The position numbers and the translations under genes were made by a program. The notes beneath the pieces were generated by a model. It did no database searches. It saw nothing but the letters and a program-made list of their open reading frames with translations, and was not told where the DNA came from. Source: Incurvaria masculella (taxonomy: Eukaryota; Arthropoda; Insecta; Lepidoptera; Incurvariidae). From it: 64,000 bases of DNA. Each line of letters begins with the position of its first letter. Position 1 is the stretch's first letter. The stretch is taken from the NCBI GenBank assembly GCA_946894095.1, contig OX335641.1:15456501-15520500 (forward strand), read 5' to 3'. Below are positions 1-11,127 of this stretch, one piece after another.

Positions 1-1174
1 CGTGTATTCTTACCATTTTGTGCTTCGAAACACAATAAAAAAAAGTATTCAAAATATATCAAAAAGGTCTTCTTGGTTATTTTTGTATTTTTAAATGAAA
101 TGTTATCAATTTTAACTTAAAAAAATACGGTTTTCCGCTTTAGGTGTAGTTTTGAATGTGTTCTTTTATTATTTCACTATTACTAATAAAAAAATAAGTT
201 AATTTTTTATTTCTTTCTTCCTGTCAGTTACTACATCTGCCAAAAACGTCTCCACTTTTGTATGCTCGTTTATTTTTGTATTGTGCATATTGATGTAGGA
301 AGGGTTTCCGTCCTATTAGATGTGCTACATTCGTGGTTTGACTTTATATGTTTGTTTTGTTTTTTTAGATCTGCTATTTGCTTAAGCAAATTAGCTTTCT
401 CCTTACCAAAGAGGTATCGCCAACTATATGTACGCTAGTAATATGATAAGTCTATGGGTATCGCCATTCATACAGTTTTTTACCGACTTTACAAAAGGAG
501 GAGGTTCTATGTTCCACTTTATGTGTTTTTAGTCTATATTGTCATTTGCATTTTGAGTATACATTATTTTAAGAGGATTCTCTTGCTGCTCTTTTGATTC
601 AGATTCAGTCTCTGAACCCTTCACAATTCTTTTAGTTTTTCTCTTAAGCAGCTTCGATTTCAACCGTGCATGTGTTTGCGATGTTGAAGACATTTAGGTT
701 ATGGACAGTTCTTTTTTTTCATATTTTCTTTTCATGTATTTTTGTTGTTGTTTTCTTTTAAACTTGGCATTTTTTCGAGGAACCGATTTTATCCTTGCAT
801 GTTCTTCCCTTTTTCGGTTTCTATCCTTTTCTAACGCCAGAACCTTGTCTTTATTTTTCCCAACCTTTCTCTACATAACGAGGTAGTTACACAAAGTTAT
901 ACAAAGCATATATATTATGTGCCAAGTTAACAACAACTTTAAAATGTTCTAGTAACATTTTTACAATTTGTTTATTATATAGATTTTTGGTTATGCAACA
1001 AAATCTACATTGAAGCATTGTAATAAAATATGAGATTCGATATCAACATCTTCAATGTAGATGTAGTTGGATGATCTCAAATCAATGAGATAACGTTAAT
1101 GTTTTATCCATTAAATATAACATGTTATCGAATATTGTATTATTTACAAAAATAAAAATTTCAACAAAAACACC
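1..1174. other. AT-rich stretch, no recognised gene
   Basis: Very AT-rich DNA with only short chance reading frames. A fragment resembling the outer end of the CCGACTTCAAA element (a GGAGGAGGTTCT stretch) lies near 482-510. A copy of the AACGGTAATG repeat is near the right end and is listed separately. Nothing else is recognisable. Confidence 0.6.
1008..1124 (+). repeat. AACGGTAATG dispersed repeat, copy 1
   Basis: About 100 bp with the core AATGAGATAACG-TAATG followed by ATCCATTAAATA. The same block recurs in the same orientation at 3210-3310, 7080-7162 and 44760-44845, often next to a GAAGCATTG or CAATGCTTC motif. Four copies in one window show it is a dispersed repeat. The class is unknown and no coding signal is visible. 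Confidence 0.7.
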
Positions 1175-1770
1175 CCGACTTCAAAGAAAAGTATTCCAAA
1201 ACCAATTATCATGCACTAAAGAGTCAAGAAAATTATTGCCTTGTTTGTAGTTACGATGATTGTTTGTTTTTTGAGTCGGCGTCAGTCGGGCACGCCCTGC
1301 GCCAGTCAAGAAAATCTTGGCTACCTTGGCTGACACCGACTAAAAAAATAACTATAACCGTAACTACGAAAATAACAATATTTTTTTACTTTTTGATGCA
1401 TGTTGATTGGTTTTGGAATACTTTTTCTTTGAAGTCGGTTTTTTTTTGTTAAATTTTTTGTTATTTTGTTTATTTTTAGCGAATCTGAAGTACACTTACT
1501 AATTTGTATACTTTTTTTCCAATAAAAAAAGAATCATCGAAATCGGTTGGCGTGATAATGAGTTATTCGTCCATCTGTCGCGCACATACTTAATACAAAT
1601 TTAAGACTTATATGATTTTCTCATGGATATCATTGTCAGAACCAAATTGAAATGGGACCATACGGGAAGCACCAGATTTTAAATATCGGTTTACCCAGGT
1701 CAAAGTTTTGAAGTAAAAAACATAAAAAATACAGTCCAATTGAGAACCTCATCCTTTTTTGAAGTCGGTT
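1175..1770 (-). repeat. CCGACTTCAAA foldback element, copy A
   Basis: Inverted copy of the element at 39112-39692. It begins and ends with the CCGACTTC motif or its complement, and a third copy of the motif lies inside near 1431-1438. The part 1175-1439 folds back on itself around a GC-rich centre (GGGCACGCCCTGCGCCAGTC); the rest (1440-1770) is the non-palindromic arm ending GAAGTCGGTT. Fragments of the outer end also occur near 482 and 57803. It is probably a non-autonomous DNA element; no transposase is present. Confidence 0.7.
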
Positions 1771-2689
1771 AAAAACAACCGAAAAATGGGTGTCTAGTGC
1801 GATGTATCCTAAACAATATAGGTAATAAAACTTACAATGTCTTAAGATTGAAATTTTGTAATAAAAAAAACCAAATTTCTTTCATTTGTATGGTTATTTC
1901 AAATCAAACTGTCCTTAACCTCCAGGCCTTCACCTCCACAGTCAGTCCGGAGGTAAAGGACTTTGTTGGAAAAAAACAAAATTCGATAACACCAAAAGTA
2001 CTAATACATAAATTATGAAATAATTCTAACTGCAAGCCTTATTCATGTGTAGTTTGATACGCAAATTTTAACAAATTACCTTAACTGCTTCCCACTTTTC
2101 TCATTGGAGGTAAAGGACAATTTCGCCGCAAACTCCAGTTTTGAACACGAAATACGTTCTTTTGTAAAATCCAGCGACAATCGTGCTTCCCTGGCATTGC
2201 GCGCGCATAGAATAATGATACGTGCTATTATTTTAATCGGTGTTAGCTCAGTATAATGCAATTTAATGAAAAAAAAAAGTCGACGAAATTCTGGAGGTAA
2301 ATGACCAAATTTTTCTTGGCAAAAGTTTAACCTAAAAAAGAACATGGTTTCTGTTCAAGTAAAATTCTACAATAATTCAAGTTAGTTGGTAACATCTGTG
2401 TCAGTTTACTAGTTCGAAGTATTCATGATATATTTTACTCTTTTTTGAAATACATTATTTAAATATATGACAGTAAGGAAAAACGTTGGAGGTTTTGGAC
2501 ATTTTGAGTGTATTTTTAACCACAAAATCTAAGTTTCACTACTCTTCCAGAAAATGCTATCAGGCCTTTATGTAGTAGCTCAATAGGCTCATGATTCCTT
2601 TAGAACAGTATAATCAAAATTGTTTAGTTTCAAAGTTATTTTGCTTTTTATGCAATATGCACGAAACGGCGGAATCACCCGTTTCACGT
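1771..2689. other. Unassigned AT-rich stretch with a recurring GGAGGTAAAGGAC motif
   Basis: No gene recognised. The 13-mer GGAGGTAAAGGAC occurs at 1949-1961 and 2106-2118, with a one-base variant at 2293-2305, which suggests a degraded internal duplication or repeat. The reading frames here are short and show no familiar motif. Confidence 0.4.
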
Positions 2690-2880
2690 TGATCCTGGAG
2701 GCGAGCGGGCGGCGCGGGGGCGAGTTGGGCGGCGAGGCGAAGGAGGTGACGTCTGTGGCAAATGGCGGAAAATCGGTGAGACGATGCGCGTCCTCACTGA
2801 AAGATGACCTTGGTAACGTACACCCAAACGTTTATTCGCAGATACCCAAAGTTGCCCAAGGCCACTTGCCCGAAATGTAG
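2690..2880. other. GC-rich island, function unknown
   Basis: A sharp rise in G+C (GGCGGCGCGGGGGCGAGTTG type sequence) inside AT-rich DNA. It is open on both strands for 75-86 codons, but neither translation looks like a known protein. It could be a decayed exon, a 5' untranslated exon or repeat-derived DNA. Confidence 0.3.
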
Positions 2881-2920
2881 ACTTGTACAGGCCAAACATT
2901 GTTCGGTCCAAACATTACCG

Positions 2921-3067
2921 GCAGTGCTATTACGAAGCGTGTAATGAGATGTAGGTGCTGCACCTACCCCAAAATGACAGCTTTCGCATACAAAATCTGT
3001 CTGTTTACAGTCAGATTGGGGTAGGTGCAGAACCTAAACCTAATTTCTCGCTTCGTAATCGCACTGC
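2921..3067. repeat. Imperfect foldback (MITE-like) element
   Basis: Two arms of about 50 bp face each other around a loop of about 45 bp. The left arm starts GCAGTGCTATTACGAAGCG and the right arm ends CGCTTCGTAATCGCACTGC. Both carry the TGCACCTACCCCA block. A few mismatches and small indels separate the arms. No clear target duplication was seen. Read as a small MITE; a transcribed hairpin is an alternative. Confidence 0.65.
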
Positions 3068-3209
3068 GGGTATTCCTTGGCATATTTGGAGCATAACAGG
3101 TAAAGAATGTTATGCAATGCATCTCGAATCGATCATGAAACAAGGAAACGTCAGTGAGAGAAGGAAAACTTAAAAAAAAAACAACTTTTAGAATATTAAT
3201 ATGAGTTTC

Positions 3210-3310
3210 AGCGACATCTACGTTTGAAGCATTGCAATCAGATTATTTTCTAAAATCTGATTACTGAGAAATTAATGAGATAACGGTAATGTCGTATCCA
3301 TTAAATTATC
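3210..3310 (+). repeat. AACGGTAATG dispersed repeat, copy 2
   Basis: Shares the block AATGAGATAACGGTAATG and CGTATCCATTAAAT with copies 1, 3 and 4. A short inverted pair, TCAGATTATTTTC / AAAATCTGATTA, lies just upstream at about 3239-3262. Confidence 0.7.
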
Positions 3311-3324
3311 ACTTTTTGAATATA

Positions 3325-3445
3325 TTACTGCAAGAAAGAACTAGCAACGCAGAAATCGCGTCTTCTAACTCCGCCAACCACTCTATATCCATATTTCCTA
3401 TAGTCCCTCCTCCCGTAATCAATGCCTCCAACTAAGAGAGAAATT
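3325..3445 (-). repeat. Dispersed repeat shared with 31143-31240
   Basis: Read on the minus strand, this segment (GGCATTGATTACGGGAGG, then a GGACTATAGGAA block and a GTTGGCGGAGTTAGAAGACG block) matches the plus strand at 31143-31240. There the equivalent block lies in an insertion with a tRNA-like region. The GGCGGAGTTAGAAGACGC part resembles a tRNA A-box, so a tRNA-derived SINE is plausible. Confidence 0.5.
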
Positions 3446-3460
3446 AAGAATATAATATAA

Positions 3461-3496
3461 TGACGACGGCAATATGACGTCATATTGCCGTCGTCA
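3461..3496. repeat. 36 bp perfect palindrome centred on TGACGTCA
   Basis: TGACGACGGCAATATGAC is followed directly by its exact reverse complement, with no spacer. The centre forms TGACGTCA, the classical CRE/ATF site. It lies just right of the repeat at 3325-3445. It may be a foldback remnant; binding is inference only. Confidence 0.8.
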
Positions 3497-4628
3497 CCAA
3501 AATCGTATTTTGCAATTTTAATCATAACATTTTGTGGCATGAATTAAAAGTCGTCCTCTCCGTACAGTTTGGTAATTTTTCTCAGCCTGTCAATGTTAAT
3601 AAATCTTTGATCCAAATATACTAAGGAATACCTGGTTGACGTTTGGACTATACACCTCTTAACACCCCTAATACACTAATAATTGAATTGTAACCTTCAC
3701 TTGTATATTAATTACGTGCTTTACCTATATATAATTATAAGTTCCTGTGCAAAAAAATATTAATAAAACATTAAGTAGCGAACTAATAAACCCTAAACTC
3801 TTCAGAGTCTTTACATATATATCCGCTCGAATAAAGTTTTACATAATGAAATAATATGTTTAATATTAATGAAAAAATTACTATAATTTTAAATTTATTT
3901 GATGTGCAAAAATCAGAAAAATATTTCTTAATTTGACTGAAGAAACAGGCACGGGCCTTTGTATGAAACATGATCACCTGATTATCGTCTTAACAAATAC
4001 AATTTCTGAATCTAACATGATGACAAAAACACTCAAGATCACCACATATAGATAAGACTAAAATACCATTTACAGTGTTGTGCAGTACGCCGTGGTATCA
4101 TCGCAACGGCCGCTAATGTCCGCGTTAACACATCCAGCGCTGACTCATCCCCTCCCCGCACCCCACCCCCCGCCGCACCACTACACACCCCCCATATGAG
4201 TAATGGTATCCCATTGCCTTACGGCTCGCCTGTTATTACGCTAACTTGAGCGCTAAGGCTTCCGACTTCAACTGCCGGCGGAAATACACATTTTGGGTGT
4301 AATGGGTGTAACAGCAGTCCTGTCAATGAGTATTCGAAGAGTCTTCATGAGAAATAATATTTTTTTAGCGCTTATTCTTGAGATTTGTATTTGCAAAGTT
4401 TATGATTTCTTCAAGTGTAGTGTTTCTTCATCGTAATAAACATAGCGGTAACAACCTAATACGGGGAGCATCGCATAAAGTCTAAAATTGAGAAATCTCC
4501 ATAATTTTCAAGCGGATGCATTTTATAAGTTGTAAATTTTCAAGTTCTGCGGCGCTCGCGCAAACATCTATTTTTTTATTAATCATATTTGTTAGGTTCT
4601 GATGTTTGCGAGAAAGCCGAACGTATAA
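3497..4628. other. Unassigned stretch with pyrimidine-rich tract
   Basis: No gene recognised. A C-rich low-complexity tract lies at about 4140-4200 (CCCCTCCCCGCACCCCACC). The rest is AT-rich with frequent stops. Confidence 0.5.
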
Positions 4629-4901
4629 AAACCGGCCAAATGCGAGTCGAACTCGTAGACGAAGGGTTCCGTACAAGATTTAACACAAAAATCACGTTTC
4701 TGTATGGGGGCCCCCTAATTTTTTTTATTTATTTTTTATTTTACTTATTTGTTGTTATAGCGGCAAAATAAATACACACTCTGTAAAAATTGCAGCTGCC
4801 TACCTATTACAGTTCATGAGATACAGCCCTGTGTCAGACGGTCGGACGGACGGACGGAAGGACGGACAGTAGAGGCTTAGTAATAGGGGTCCTAAAAATA
4901 T
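4629..4901 (+). mobile_element. GGAC-core element, copy 1 (3' end degraded)
   Basis: First of about ten copies of one family. The consensus, read from the copies here, is a head AACCGGCCAAGTGCGAGTCG with an inverted GACTCGCAC, then GGGTTCCGTACC, a mid part with TTGTTGTTATAGCGGCAAAA and GAGATACAGCCCTGTGACAG, a variable (GGAC)n run, GCGGAGGCTTAGTAATAGGG and a tail ending GGGTACGGAACCCTAAAAA. The GGTTCCGTACC of the head and GGTACGGAACC of the tail are inverted repeats. The head has weak resemblance to pol III A and B boxes, so a SINE-like origin is possible but not shown. This copy lacks the normal tail. Confidence 0.8.
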
Positions 4902-5777
4902 ACATAGCTCCGTCTAGATTTTATTAAATATATACCTAGCGAGTTTTCAAATCAACTTTACAGAAAAACCTCTAAGTGTCATAGACATTTCCGTCCAGTC
5001 TCATCTAACCGTGAGGAACATACATACACGTAAGGCCCTTCCCTGGTTTTGAGTAAGAGAGTATGGTGTTATGGGATCATTAGGTATGATATTGCTTTCC
5101 ATGACCAGTTCTGTAAAATATAGTTTACATTATTATCTCAACGAACTTGCTCAGTTTACTGCCAGTATTACTTGGTGGTTTACGAGCGTGATGGTATGGC
5201 AGTGACGCAGCAATATTCGCATCTTGTTAGCTCCCCGCACACGCGCTATCCGCAGAGGGAGGGGTGGCACAAATTGCCGTGTTGAATTTTTATCAAACCT
5301 GACCGACCCTTTGAGGGGCTCAGAGCTTAAGGAAAGCTTTCACAGTACAAAATACCGTGAAAAGTGATAATGTGGCGGGTACTGACTTTGGTGACTAAAA
5401 GGCACCGTGCTACAAGATTTCTTTATGTTATTTGACATGAATGGTTAACACCACGTGTTAGCATGTTTAATGTTTTTAAAAAAAATATTTCACTTATTTA
5501 AATAAGTGAAATTATTATTAACTTGTAACTTTTGGTAGTCAAACTACGTTAAATAACGTCACAAAACCTTTGGATCCGCGGACTACCTGCACAGATGTTT
5601 CTCCTCTACAATTATGAAATACACACTTATTTAGATCTGAACGCTAGTGCTAAAGATACAGACAAGATGCTACATGGTACAAAATGTAAATTAACGTCAG
5701 ATTTAAACACTCACTGGCGGCCTATTCACCCGGTGAGTAAATTTACCGTGGTAACATAACGGTAAATTAACCCTACG
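4902..5777. other. Unassigned stretch
   Basis: No gene recognised. It contains a 26 bp perfect palindrome at 5487-5512 (ATTTCACTTATTT and its complement). No reading frame with recognisable motifs. Confidence 0.5.
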
Positions 5778-6010
5778 CTCATAATATTGGCCCAACGTGT
5801 TGTTCCAATCGTTTCAATGTGGTGTCATAGGAATTATGTAAGTGCCATGGTAGCCTTCCTACATTTAACGGCTACATTGAATCGGATGGACAACATGGTC
5901 ATTTTTATTGCCGCTTCGGCTATCGTTCATGCAATGTGATGGTACCATCCCGGACGGTACTAACGCTAGTAAGAAGGGAGGAGGACCTACTGTTTTACGT
6001 CTTGAAAAAA
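5778..6010 (-). mobile_element. SINE body fragment (head-switching family), degraded
   Basis: On the minus strand it matches the shared SINE body: GATGGTACC-like, CGAAGCGGCAATAAAAATG, ATGTAGCCGTTAAATGTAGG and GGCACTTACATAATTCC segments. The head and tail are lost. Compare the full copies at 9291-9725 and 49641-50023. Confidence 0.7.
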
Positions 6011-6539
6011 TACATTTCTAAGTGTGTTTGGTGCGCGCTAGTCCGTGCATGAGCGGTGAGCTGTAGACCAATTCTGGGAATTCCGAGTTGATTAATCATG
6101 AGTGTACTCAGGATACATTTCCATGCGTTTCCGAATTTAGCGCTAACGAAAATTTACATATCCATTTCCATGAGCGATCCGTGAAAGCACCAGATTCGGA
6201 CGGAAGTTGTTTACTGATTCAGTGAGGATTCTGGAGTGTGTATTTCGTAGGTAAACTTAAATATGAATTGGCCTCCTGACGGCCGGTGCAAACCGCTAAT
6301 CGAATTTGACGCGCTCGGCACTCTGCGAATGCTCGTAGGAAATTCTATTAGTTTTAAGTGTTTTTGAGTTGATGCATTGGCTGTTCCAGCCTTGCAAAAT
6401 ATTTATGAAGATTTTTTTACTTAAATTAATGTTTCCTTGATTCACGGTCGGACATACATACACATAAAAATCCTCTAGATATTTTATCTATAAGGTGGTA
6501 AGCTATGGAATCGAATCCCTGCAGAAGTTTTTCCCTCTA
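6011..6539. other. Unassigned stretch with a repeat fragment
   Basis: No gene recognised. Around 6395-6470 is a fragment of the repeat containing TTGATTCACGGTCG and ACATACATACAC, also present at 13730-13775, 17931-18050 and 31320-31424. Confidence 0.5.
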
Positions 6540-6665
6540 AGTACAACCTGGGGTCCTTCCAATATGTAAGCCTTAATTTGAACCTCTGTGAAAGTCTGAA
6601 AAAGCCCATGGGCATCTTCGGGCGCCTTTTTTGTGAGGTCCTGGCGTGCGTCCACTGATCAAATG
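6540..6665 (+). mobile_element. LINE ORF2 3'-end remnant
   Basis: The segment GGGGTCCTTCC, then AAGCCCATGGGCATCTTCGG and GAGGTCCTGGCG, reads as the decayed C-terminal tail of a LINE ORF2 (KAHGHLRAPFL followed by a stop and GPG). Related segments occur at 31740-31800, 51944-52120 and, inverted, 53335-53390. The family is not assigned and the fragment is weak alone; the repetition supports it. Confidence 0.45.
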
Positions 6666-6785
6666 TGCGTGCACCATATGCATTCGTTGAAAAAGCGACG
6701 TACTCTCTTAGTACGAAAAAGTATATTTATAATTTGATTTGAGGTTGAGTGTTGTGATCCGATTTTGAAAATAATCAGAAAAATA

Positions 6786-6840
6786 TTTATGGTCGAAACC
6801 AGGATTCGAACCGGCGACCTTTGGATTACATGTCCACTGT
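6786..6840 (-). repeat. tRNA-like segment (SINE head remnant)
   Basis: The minus strand carries CGGTTCGAATCCTGG, a good pol III B-box/T-arm, preceded by ACATGTAATCCAAAGGTCG like an anticodon arm. A complete cloverleaf is not evident and flanking DNA is repetitive. It is read as part of a tRNA-derived repeat and not a working tRNA gene. Confidence 0.55.
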
Positions 6841-6969
6841 TCAGGACGTGTATTCTTGGCATTCAGTCATTGCGGATTCAGTAGAGTTAACAGAGGAAGA
6901 ATTTACTTTGACATTACTGTTAACTCTACTGAATCCGCAATGACTGAATGCCAAGAATACACGCCCTGA
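6841..6969. repeat. 53 bp inverted repeat with 23 bp loop
   Basis: The left arm (6841-6893) and right arm (6917-6969) match at all but one position. The arms carry TTGGCATTCAGTCATTGCGG. A single arm with its loop side recurs at about 23775-23850, so this is a dispersed unit present once as a hairpin. It abuts the tRNA-like segment on its left. Confidence 0.85.
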
Positions 6970-7079
6970 CAGCGTGGCTATCTCGACAATTACGTTAGCC
7001 AACGAATTTCTGGATTATATTCGAATAGACACAATGATTCCCCTAGGCATTTTTGACTGCAATGATTGAGATGTCAACC

Positions 7080-7162
7080 TTATTACAATGCTTCAATAAA
7101 GATGTCGTTGGATAACCTCAAATCAATGAGATAACGGTAATGTCGTATTCATTAAATAAGTA
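7080..7162 (+). repeat. AACGGTAATG dispersed repeat, copy 3
   Basis: Shares CAATGCTTC, GATAACCTCAAATCAATG and GATAACGGTAATGTCG with the other copies. It ends in ATTAAATA as they do. Confidence 0.7.
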
Positions 7163-7279
7163 CATGTAATCATCAAATATTTAACTTGATTCATTGTTGT
7201 GCTGAAAGCAACCCGCGTTGTTTACTTTTCAACACCCGCCAGCCGTTCCCCGCTACCCGCGGCGGCGGCGGCGGCGGCG

Positions 7280-7872
7280 CACTGTGGGCCGGAAAACAGG
7301 CTTCATAGTATTACCACTTTTTTTTCGCGAACTTCAAGTTATCAAAAAAGTTTTGAAGCCGATTTATAGGGCATCAAAAAAGAATCTTAAAAATGTTATT
7401 GAAGTGTATATTGTACAAGTAATTATTTTTTAAAAAATACCTAAAGTTTTTTTTGTATGGAGCAAAACACAAAATGACGATTTTTACAAAATGCTTAAGA
7501 CATCTAGAGGTCTCGTTCAAAATGTCATAAAGTAGACCATAATACCAATCCGAGTGTGTAAAAACCGTGTGCAGATACGTACAGATGTAGAAGTTATAAG
7601 GGTCAGAAGTTGCCCCTTTTCGTCTAATTTCAGTATACAAATCTTTAGAGTTTTTGAAAACTTCACAATGTTTTTATACTGTATTAAGTATGGATAAGCA
7701 GAAATGTCTAAGATTTACTCCATTATGATGCATCTGAATGAGTCAGGTCAATGAAAAAGTGACTTAACAAAAAAATTGTTTTTATTTTACGAACGTTATC
7801 TATGTAGTTTACTCCATAAATACACTACTTTTGTTGCTTTATGTGTCTAAGTCTGCTTAGCGAATAAAAAAA
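7280..7872 (+). repeat. Left long terminal inverted repeat of the Transib element
   Basis: Matches the reverse complement of 11128-11805 closely through TTCATAGTATTACCAC, TTTGTATGGAGCAAAACAC and TTTCAGTATACAAATC. After about 520 bp the right copy has about 105 extra bases, and similarity then resumes (TAGTTTACTCC, AATACACTACT) to about 7870. Each inverted repeat also holds an 88-codon open frame; these are shadows of the repeat. Confidence 0.9.
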
Positions 7873-8622
7873 CAGTACCCATGTATTTTTATAACAACTG
7901 ACTTCGTGAACATAAAAAGCTTAATTCAAAGAAATAAATCCTAATCCATCAACAAATAATGGTACTTACCTTTTGTCTCTTTGTGAAGTGGTTAAAATAA
8001 ACCATAAAATATATAAGTAATATGGTCTTTATACATAAGGTACACTTTCAAATGGCTAACCCTTGCTTTCATAAGTAGTTCTCATTAAGACTACGTATAA
8101 TTGAAATAATGAAAGGATTAGTGGCATCTCGCCCGTGTCGGCCGGCGCATTTCTCCGTATTTTCGTCAGCGGGCTCACTGACCACATGTACCTTATAATT
8201 CGGGAATAAGTTTTAGTTCAGTATTCGTTCAGCGCTTGTGGAGTGACAGATTTACTTTTGCGACACAACTTCGCTGGGACGAGTAATTTTAATTAATTTT
8301 TAATCTATTGTGTGAGAAAATTCGAAGTTTTCATTACACGATTAATTTGTTATGGTGGCGTTCAAAACGAATCTTGATTGTTTTTGTCTACTTACATAGC
8401 TAAAATGCTGTTTCTAACTCGGACGTGATGTTCGATCATTTTGTTGTTGCTTTAAATGTGACAGTAACAATCGTGTATATTTTAAAGATTTTTGTAGAAA
8501 GTTTACCTTAATTTTTTACACGAAGTGGGAAAGTGTACATCGTTCGTTCGGGCACTTCAAAAACAAGTTCTAAGCGTGGTTGGAGTCGGAAATTCCATGG
8601 CCTGATTACTTACAAGGCATAG

Positions 8623-10888
8623 ATGTCGCGCAAGAACCAAACTTTCATGAACATGACTTCGTCGTTCCTGAATCGCCAGAAGAACAGTACGCTGAGCCTT
8701 TTACCTAGATTAAACGTAAGGTTAGTCCCCGTTAGCCTTTTCATTAACTGCACTACCAACAAAAAAAAAACGTAGAACTAAAGACCTTTGCGCAGAATTT
8801 GAATTCTATGAGCTGGCATTCGCTGCTGTGAGTAGAGACTTAACTACTGATAAGAAGTGCGTCGCTGATGTGCTCAAGTACTTTTTGAAACATCCAAGTG
8901 AAGCTAGGCTTGTAAAAGAGTTTATAATAGGAAAGAAGTCGACTCAGTTCATTCCTGAAAAAGCTGTTAGCATAGCTCTCTAAATCTCAATATTGAACTT
9001 TGAGAGCTACATCTGCCGAGCAAGGCGTGGACTTGTACGATTCGTGCTACAAACTGCAAACAGCGAAAGTGGAGTGCTATCCACTAAAACAATGTGTTAA
9101 AATCACTGAACTGGAAGCACGTGTCCAGCTGCAAGGTCTTCTAGACCTTACCGTGAAGCATCCACACGGAAATTCGCTATAGAGCAGTTGACCCTAATTA
9201 GTAAGTGGTGCCTCGTCTCAGTACCTACGACCAAAAACTAGCTAGCCAAGATGCTGACGACTCAAGCATCTTCATGTGCTCATTGGTGCCACTTTTTTTT
9301 TTTTTTTTTTTATGCGACCTGACATGGATGGCTTATACCACACAACTACCGTTATGATATTAGCCCAATACACCACATTCTCGAAGGAATTAGGTGCCAT
9401 GCCAGGACCTTCCCTTTATGAGCACGGCTACATTGAACTGGATGGAAAACACGGACAATTTTTCATTGCCGCTTCGACCATCTTTTCATCCAATGCGATG
9501 GTACCAACCCGGGCGGGCTTAAACCCTACCACCTAGTAGGGGAAGGGGACCTACAGTTTTACATGGATTCCGAACCATGGAGCAGCTCGCATTAGTGACG
9601 AAATGCACTTATCGAACTCTGAAAGAGAAAGACAGTGGTGCAAGTTGGTATTGAACCCGGGCCTCTGGTACGCTAGGCCGGTCCCCGCGCCACTAGGCTA
9701 CGAGCCGCTCAAAAGGCTGAGGCTAGTATGCGTAAACGAATCAGTAAGGGATAATCCTAAACCTAACTATACTCACTATTGCAGGCTAATCTACTTCTAA
9801 TTTGCTAATGAAAACCGCTTCCATATCAATAGTGAAAAGGAGGCTGTGCAATCTATAGTAGATCGTCTTCAGCCATCGCGAATTGGAAATTATTCGGTAG
9901 TAACTCACCATGTACATGACAATGATCGATGGCAGATCACTCCAAAACTGTCAGATACCTCTACAGTAACATGTGATATCGGTAAGGCGAAACCCGGTAA
10001 AGTGAACACCTTGGAGAGAGTGTTGCAAAAAGAACCTGACACAGATATGTACAAGTAAGGGTTGTCGACATTGAATGCTTGGATTCGGTGCATGGAATGT
10101 GTGCTACACATCGCTTATCGGTTGGACTTCAAGAAACGTCGAACGGAAGGACCAGTCGACCAGGCCCTTGCTAAAGCAAGAAAAAACGAAATTCAGCGAT
10201 ATTTTAAAACTGTATTTGGACCTTTGGTTAAGCAGGTATCTGGCACTACTAACACCGGGAATACGGCAAGACGATTTTTCGAAGATCCGGTAAAGACTGC
10301 CAGTCTGTGGTCGACCCCCGTGAGTCGACCACAGACTTATCCAAAGATTGGCGGCCGTTTTGGGGGGGGGGGGGGTCATATCATGTGATGAAGACATCAA
10401 TGTAGAAATATTTGCAAATTACGCTGTACAAACGGTTAAACTGTACGTAGAGCTTTACGAGTGGTACGCTATGCCACCTAGCGTACACAAAATCCTCATA
10501 CATGGTAGTGATATCATCAAGCATTACAAGATATGAAACCTACCGATCGGAAGGCTATCAGAAGAAGCTTCTAAAGCTAGAAACAAAGACTTTAGAAAAT
10601 GCCGACAGTACTACACACGCAATTTCAGTCAGATTGCCACCAATCAGGATATTCTCAATAACTTCTTCATATCCTCAGATCCCTATTTGACACATATCAG
10701 GCCTAAACGAGCATAAAAACTCTGAATATGATTCAGAATAAGCCTGCGAGCCCACTCTCCCATGTTTCAAGAGCCTCCGAACTGTCATGTCACGATAGCT
10801 CTCTTGACGAATATAATTATCCTCTCTTTGTCCTTTACCTATGGGGAAGAAGTAGTCAGTCAGTACCCAGGTTCGTGCCCTCCCCGTA
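8623..10888 (+). pseudogene. Transib/RAG1-like transposase, inactivated
   Basis: A probable start lies at 8623 (ATGTCGCGCAAG). Coding-like blocks follow in shifting frames: EFYELAFAAVSRDL (about 8800), a block from about 9001 (SAEQGVDLYDSCYKL), SSIFMCSLVPL just before the SINE, VCVNESVRDNPKPNYTHY after it, then WIRCMECVLHIAYRLDFKK (10080-10140), GNTARRFFEDPVKTAS (10260), MPPSVHKILIHG (10470-10510) and LSEEASKARNKDFRKCR (10555-10605). The last two align with the end of RAG1 around its catalytic glutamate (HKTLAH and SEGNESGNKLFRRFR). A CDIGKA remnant sits where a zinc-binding CxxC is expected. Damage includes stops near 8983 and 10058, frameshifts, a 14-G run (10362-10375), a 14 bp inverted duplication (10303-10336) and a SINE. 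The family call is from memory of RAG1 and Transib sequences. Confidence 0.8.
9291..9725 (-). mobile_element. tRNA-headed SINE inserted in the Transib transposase
   Basis: Minus-strand element. The head at 9725-9640 has A-box TAGCCTAGTGGCG and B-box GGGTTCAATACC. A linker follows (TTTCTCTTTCAGAGTTCGAT, AAGTGCATTTCGT), then the family body: GTAAAACTGTAGGTCCCC, GGTTGGTACCATCGCATTGG, TGTTTTCCATCCAGTTCAAT, CTGGCATGGCACCTAATTCC. The tail is an oligo(A) run seen as T-rich at 9293-9310. It splits the transposase reading frame, so it is younger than the transposon. No clear target duplication was found. Confidence 0.88.
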
Positions 10889-11127
10889 AGTAGCAATAAC
10901 AAATATGCAGATTTAAAATGGACTTATGTGCACCATTCGAACAAAAGAAGATGATGTAATTATTGATCACCATGATTGGCGCCTAAATAATATAAATTAA
11001 TTAACTTGTTGTTGTGAAACCAATTACTACATACAACTTCAGCGTTACGTAAAATATTTCTGAAATTACCGAGTTTATGAAAATATTCTTTTACTTATAA
11101 AGAACATTTAATAAGTGTATTTCTATT

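Noticed and set aside
7374..7640. 88-codon frame duplicated at 11445-11711
   Set aside because: The two are the same part of the Transib inverted repeats; similarity is due to the repeats and the AT-rich frame shows no domain.
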